Shown here one piece after another: positions 59,380-64,000 of a stretch of 64,000 nucleotides of DNA. The position numbers and the translations under genes were made by a program. The notes beneath the pieces are model-generated. The model saw only the letters and a program-made list of their open reading frames with translations, was not told the origin of the DNA and did no database searches. Position 1 is the first letter of the stretch. Each line of letters opens with the position of its first letter. Origin of the DNA: Pristionchus mayeri (Eukaryota; Nematoda; Chromadorea; Rhabditida; Neodiplogasteridae); the NCBI GenBank assembly GCA_036245805.1, contig BTRK01000001.1, positions 37,026,995 through 37,090,994 on the forward strand. The letters run 5' to 3'.

Positions 59380-62300
59380 ATGCGGTTGTTACTCGTGATC
59401 TTGTTACCGGCTCTCTCGTTTGCGTCGTTTTGTGGCGAGAACGGAGTACCATTTTCTCTGGAAGTGCTGCCTAATGGTCAGTTTTTACACATTAAATGTT
59501 GTGTGTTTGCACATCGTGCGTAATTTCTATGAATTTTCTTACTAAATGATGACGACTCGGCCCACATCTAGTATTGCAATCAACAATAAATTATATAGGC
59601 AGCCCGGTGCTCGGATGCGCGCAACCCTCATGCATTGCTTTATCGGAAGGCGAGGACGATTCGATATTCGAGGTTAATAATGATGATTCAGTCTATAATG
59701 CGTGTATCGATTCCAAATGCGTTACAATATCTAAACCTCAAAACGCAAACGCCATGGTGATTTTCTAGGCAGATACGGCCGGCAATTTCGACGGGTACTT
59801 CCGCGATGAAGAGCGGACCAGTCACCTGCAGGCCAACAAATTCAAGGCGGTGAGTTCGACTTTCTGAGCGTCCATCGCAACTTCTTTTTATGAGCTTCGA
59901 GCTTTTGAGTTGACATCTAGCACTAAAATAACGATGATGCGCATGACTCTGAAATTACGAGATTGGGACAGTTGTCGATAAATGATGGTAGTTGCCGAAT
60001 GTTGAGAATGGAATTCAGAATTGTTCGGGCAAATTCGACGCCGTAACATGTCCGAAGAAGAACCAGTGGGTAGGCGGAGTCGACTTCGTCAGCGACCTCC
60101 GACAGCCGTCAGTTGCTCGCATATTCGTCGTGCAAAATCAAATAGTTTTTTCAAGTCATAAGCAAATGTCCGCGATATTTACCGTGCTGGATGAGAAGTT
60201 AGTCATAAATTCGCACAGATCATCTGATATCTTTTCAGTCTCAGCTTACTGCTGCATTCCTAGTTTCTTTTATGTTACAAGTTTCAGGGAACTATAGTAG
60301 GATGTAGCACGTGCATATCACATGTCTTTACAGTCTGAGCCTGCAGTGCTGCTCCTTCGAGGGACTGCGCTTCTCGCAGGATGTGGGAGTTACGACGATT
60401 GCACCAGGAGAAGCAGTCACTGGAGGAGAAGTGCGTAAATATAATCATTCAGTTGAGGCTATGTATTTCATGAATTTAAAGTGAGACAGTTTAAAAAAGT
60501 AAGAAAGATGAGTTATGTGTAGATTGCAATACAAGGTGATGGTGCTTACCACACACTTCGAGAGATTTCAAAAACGGTCCCATCCATTCAACTGGATGTT
60601 TGTGAGTTGAGATGCCATAGCTGCATCGGACAGTGACTTAATTGTAGGTAATTCGAGAGGGTCGTCAGATCTCCTTCGATGTCATCGCCAACGTGAGGAA
60701 GGTGCTGGATCCGGTCGACCATAATAAGTACCTTTTTTTAAAATTTCAAGCATTTCTAAATTGGAAACTTTCACTAAACTCTTTGGCATTGCAAATAAAT
60801 CGATAAAGTAGATCAGATTAGCGCTTTTTTCCGTTCACTGCCGCAGAACTGGGTCAATTAAGCGCCCTAGCTCGCTCGTTTTCGCCAACGGCGCTTTCCC
60901 TTTTCCTCGCCAGATAAACAGTTGGCTAAATATCTCATTGCTCTATCACAAAGAGGATCAAATTAAAATATGAAAATTTATTAAAATTTCAGAATCCTTT
61001 ATGAAGTCACTGTTCGTCGTATGAATTGTCTGCCGGATCCGGGAGAGGTGCAAGTGCCATGTGAGTCATTTTCTTCATAAAGCTGAAAAATAAAAGTATC
61101 TTCTCTCGAAAATGTCTACCTTTTGGGCACAAAATATATTGGCAATGACAATCTGTGTATCCCTTAAAGTTCGAAAGTCGGTTCACAGACTCTTCATCCA
61201 ATCTCTCGATCATGTTCAGTTTCGAAAGTGTGTGCAGAATCAAGCGATCGTGACATCATTTCATGAACACCTAAAGTCTCATGCATCATCGTAAATGAGA
61301 CTCTGAGGCGAAAACATGTCGAGTGACAGAAATGAAGTGATACATCTACTTGAATATCTCGGTCAAGTTTCAGTCGACGCCGATATCGGCGAGGAGGTGC
61401 AGCGAGTGCTCGGCAACGACGACAATCGAGCACCTCTCGATCGTCCTGAGGACATCCAACCTCCTCCTGCAGCACCTCAGGAACCAGAGTTGATCCAGGA
61501 GATACCTGCAGGACCCCCGCAGGGAGGAGATGGAGAGGAGGCGGAGCAGGTGAGGAAATATAGAACAGAAATGGCATATTTTTCCGGCTTTTACAATATA
61601 CTGGTTAGAAGTAGAACTATCTTCACATCTTACCTCAATAATGATTGTCAAATCCATAATTCCAACAATGAGGTCAACACAGTGATTGTTATCAAACAAC
61701 GGAAGCTTTCCAATATTATGTTCGTGTTTAGGTGCAGCCCGAACTCCGTCAGGAGATCACTTCTCCCGTTGAGGAGGACAGGAAAGAACAGGAGACTAAC
61801 CCGAACAAGCACTTCTTCGTGCACAAGAAGGAGAGACAGAAGTGAGTAGAAACTATCTAGACCAACTAGACCGACCATTCCCTAAACTCTGATCTACTCA
61901 ATCTGCCGAGATCATTTCACAAATAGTTCTATTCATTATTTTCATAGGCGCAGCGACCAGTTATGTATTTAATGGACTGTAATAAGGACATCGCTTATTG
62001 CAGCCAGCCGACCTTCGGCGCTCCCACGTTCGACCCTTCCGTCGAAGCAGGCTCGCAGCGAGTGCACCCTCGATTCATAGAAGAGCGACCGCCTAGCGAG
62101 TACTCGACCACCCCGCAACCACCTGCTGTGAGTAATCAAATTATTTCAATTCTTTATTCTGTTAACAACTTCTTGTCAAACATGCCTGCTCCTTGAATCC
62201 GTCATCGTATGTTCCGTAAGGAACATGGTTGAATGTAGCTGAAAATGAGCTAATAAGGAAGAAGAAATTCATGTTCATAATAACTCGCTTCAATCAGCAT

Positions 62301-63312
62301 CCTAAGTGAAATATCTTCGCGCATGAGTATGAATAAACATTATTTTGAAAATCGCATTTATCATGCATTTATGAAACCCCAGGTCACCACCACTACCACG
62401 ACTTCGCCTCCGCCGACGACACCCGATATCGAGCCCATTCCCTCTGATGAAACACCGGCAGACTACGATCCTGAGACCGTGCCTGCACCCAAGGTTGGTC
62501 TTTGATCTCTATCGTAGTTCGATATAATCCCTTCCTTTCCCGTACCTCGACCGGTTGCATTGCGAGGGAAGATATTGAGATATCGTTACTCGAAATCTAC
62601 CCTCTTGTTCTCAGAATAGAAAATTTCAAATCAGTGGTATCAGCTCTCAAATTGCTTCATATTTCCTAAAATTATTAACTAATAAATATAATTAATTATG
62701 TGATTGGAGATCGCCGAGAAGAAAACGATCAAGTTGGCCATCACCACTCCCGCCGCTCCCACCACCCGCAATCCCTTCCTCCTACCCGGTTTCGCGCCCT
62801 TCCCCGCCTTCCCCTTCCCGCCTCCTCCCGCCCCTCTCCAGCCACCTCCTCCTGCAGCTGCACAACCAGCAGAAGCCTTCGCCGCGCCGCCCTTCCTCCC
62901 CCTCGCGCCCCTCCCTCCGCCCACCCATCACCACCATCACCTCCACCACGACGCCCCAGCAGCCGCTGGCCCTGCGACAGCCGCGCCCAATCCCTTCGCT
63001 ATGCCCAATCCCTGGGCATTCCCGGCGCTCCCGAACCCTTGGGCGCTGCCGCAGCCTGCGGGCGCAGCCAGCTTCGGCGGCGCTTTCGGCGCGCCCCCGG
63101 CGCCTCAGGCGCCCAATGTGCCTGGTCTCGAGGAGAAGCCTACCATGGTCGCGCCGGTGAAACGCACGCCCGCACTCAAGCACGGCGAGCCACCCGGAAA
63201 TGCAGCACCTCCGGCGCCCGTAGCACCCGTCGCCCCGACCCTTGCTCCCCTTCTGATGCCCCCGCCCTTCCCCACTCTCTTCGGACCCTTCCCGATGGCG
63301 GGAAGGAAATAA
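59380..63312 (+). CDS. Secreted Cys-rich protein with proline-rich tail, hedgehog-related-like
   Basis: Twelve exons join with consistent phase: 59380-59476, 59599-59672, 59769-59849, 60018-60107, 60334-60430, 60648-60727, 60993-61060, 61374-61549, 61732-61841, 62004-62127, 62383-62493 and 62710-63312, giving about 570 residues. A signal peptide is clear ('MRLLLVILLPALSFA'). The Cys-rich ectodomain follows: 'FCGENGVPFSLEVLP', 'GSPVLGCAQPSC', 'VTCPKKNQWVGGVDF', 'LQCCSFEGLRFSQDVGV', 'GGEVIREGRQISFDVIANVR' and 'YEVTVRRMNCLPDPGE'. This recalls the N-terminal part of worm hedgehog-related proteins (warthog/quahog/hog-1 type), but no Hint/Hog domain follows. The rest is Glu/Pro/Thr-rich, ending in a long Ala/Pro-rich exon with repeated 'NPWA' and 'NPFA' motifs and a His cluster. 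Probably cuticle or extracellular matrix; family assignment is from memory. Confidence 0.68.
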
Positions 63313-64000
63313 AGGAGAGGTCTACTAATAATCCATGCTTTATCATATCGAAGTATTTTCCATGTGCAATTGTCGGCAATAAATGTTTTGTGTCTATTCG
63401 ATCAATAGCTAACGGGAGGGAGGCCCAACCTGTCCCCATCCCCTCTACTCATCACTTTTCTATGGAGAGGCCTTGATTGGATCGGAGGAGGGAGAGGGGA
63501 GAAGAATGGAGGTGAGAATTGGGTGGAATCTAAGGGAGGGCGAGGCAATGAAATGCGCATTTCATGGCCACTCCATTCCTCCACTCTTCTTTCTCCTGAG
63601 AAATAGCGGCAGTGACCTTTTCCTTTCCAAAAAGACCATTTTTGATTGTCATTATTGTAAAATTCTTTATTTAATACAGGGCTAGCAATTACTTCTGTAA
63701 TTTGCATCTTCATGTACACTCTCAGTTATTGCTCATTTACGTACACGCAACTCTATGCAGAGCGATGAAACATTGTTGGAAATGAAGAGACGATTATGCA
63801 AATTTCGAATTCTATGCTCAGAATCTTTCACCACTCCAAACGTATCCGCTCATTTTTCATTGCAATCTCACCCCTCCAATCTTGCGCTGTCGGGAAAAGG
63901 AGGATGAGATGAGGAGTGGAGAGAAGATTGAGGAGACAGGGAAGGAGGGAGAGGAGGAGAGGGAAGGGTGCCTTTCGACACGCCACTCCCCGACTATCCT
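63313..64000. other. 3' flank of secreted-protein gene
   Basis: AATAAA at about 63380 is the likely polyadenylation signal. The rest has purine/pyrimidine-rich tracts (GGAGGGAGAGGGGAG near 63486, GGAGGGAGAGGAGGAG near 63945) and no exon I can support. Confidence 0.4.

Noticed and set aside
62700..63476. Long open frames in other phases and on the minus strand over the Ala/Pro-rich exon
   Set aside because: G/C-rich low-complexity shadows of the secreted-protein last exon.

Overview
The window is eukaryotic and almost certainly from a rhabditid-type nematode, perhaps a diplogastrid. Genes are broken into many small exons with GT-AG borders and TTTCAG-like acceptors. An exact 22-nt copy of the SL1 spliced leader lies on the minus strand at 28286-28307. 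Recognisable host genes are typical worm families: BTB, PA200/PSME4, NDUFS7, PKN, PREB/SEC12, F-box and a CHK-type kinase. Exon borders are read by eye from splice signals and frame continuity, so single borders may be off by a few bases.

Layout, host part: the 3' end of a BTB gene (1-1800); a PA200/PSME4-like proteasome activator in about 28 exons whose introns carry several small inverted-repeat elements, a mariner-like element and a LINE fragment (2.5-11.7 kb); a decayed protein kinase N copy (12.8-15.3 kb); an NDUFS7-like complex I gene (15.3-18.0 kb); a dead mariner (18.5-20.0 kb); a coiled-coil/zinc-binding gene built by an internal tandem duplication of five exons (20.6-24.7 kb); and a second decayed protein kinase N copy (25.8-28.05 kb).

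The centre (28844-40024) is an 11.2-kb Maverick/Polinton-class virus-like transposon with near-identical 741-bp terminal inverted repeats. It has an integrase with chromodomain, an FtsK/HerA-type packaging ATPase, a major capsid protein, a pVI-like protein, an adenain-like protease and several accessory proteins. I find no protein-primed DNA polymerase B. The ATPase and capsid reading frames each contain one in-frame stop, while integrase, protease and the rest are open. Two small cysteine-rich genes are spliced, three genes overlap like viral cistrons, and the terminal repeats contain two tRNA-like units with A and B boxes at tRNA spacing.

To the right are two copies of a PREB/SEC12-like WD40 gene. 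The first is 5'-truncated at the Maverick border and frameshifted. The second is split by a mariner-like element and a LINE fragment. A transposon-rich stretch follows, including a 5'-truncated LINE with an open reverse transcriptase frame (47.4-49.0 kb). Then come an F-box gene (51.6-53.6 kb), a CHK-type kinase gene (54.4-58.8 kb) with a 600-bp foldback in one intron, and a secreted cysteine-rich/proline-rich protein gene (59.4-63.3 kb). Repeated local duplication, a templated insertion copied from the kinase gene into the F-box gene, and nested inverted-repeat elements mark the window as a fast-rearranging accessory region.
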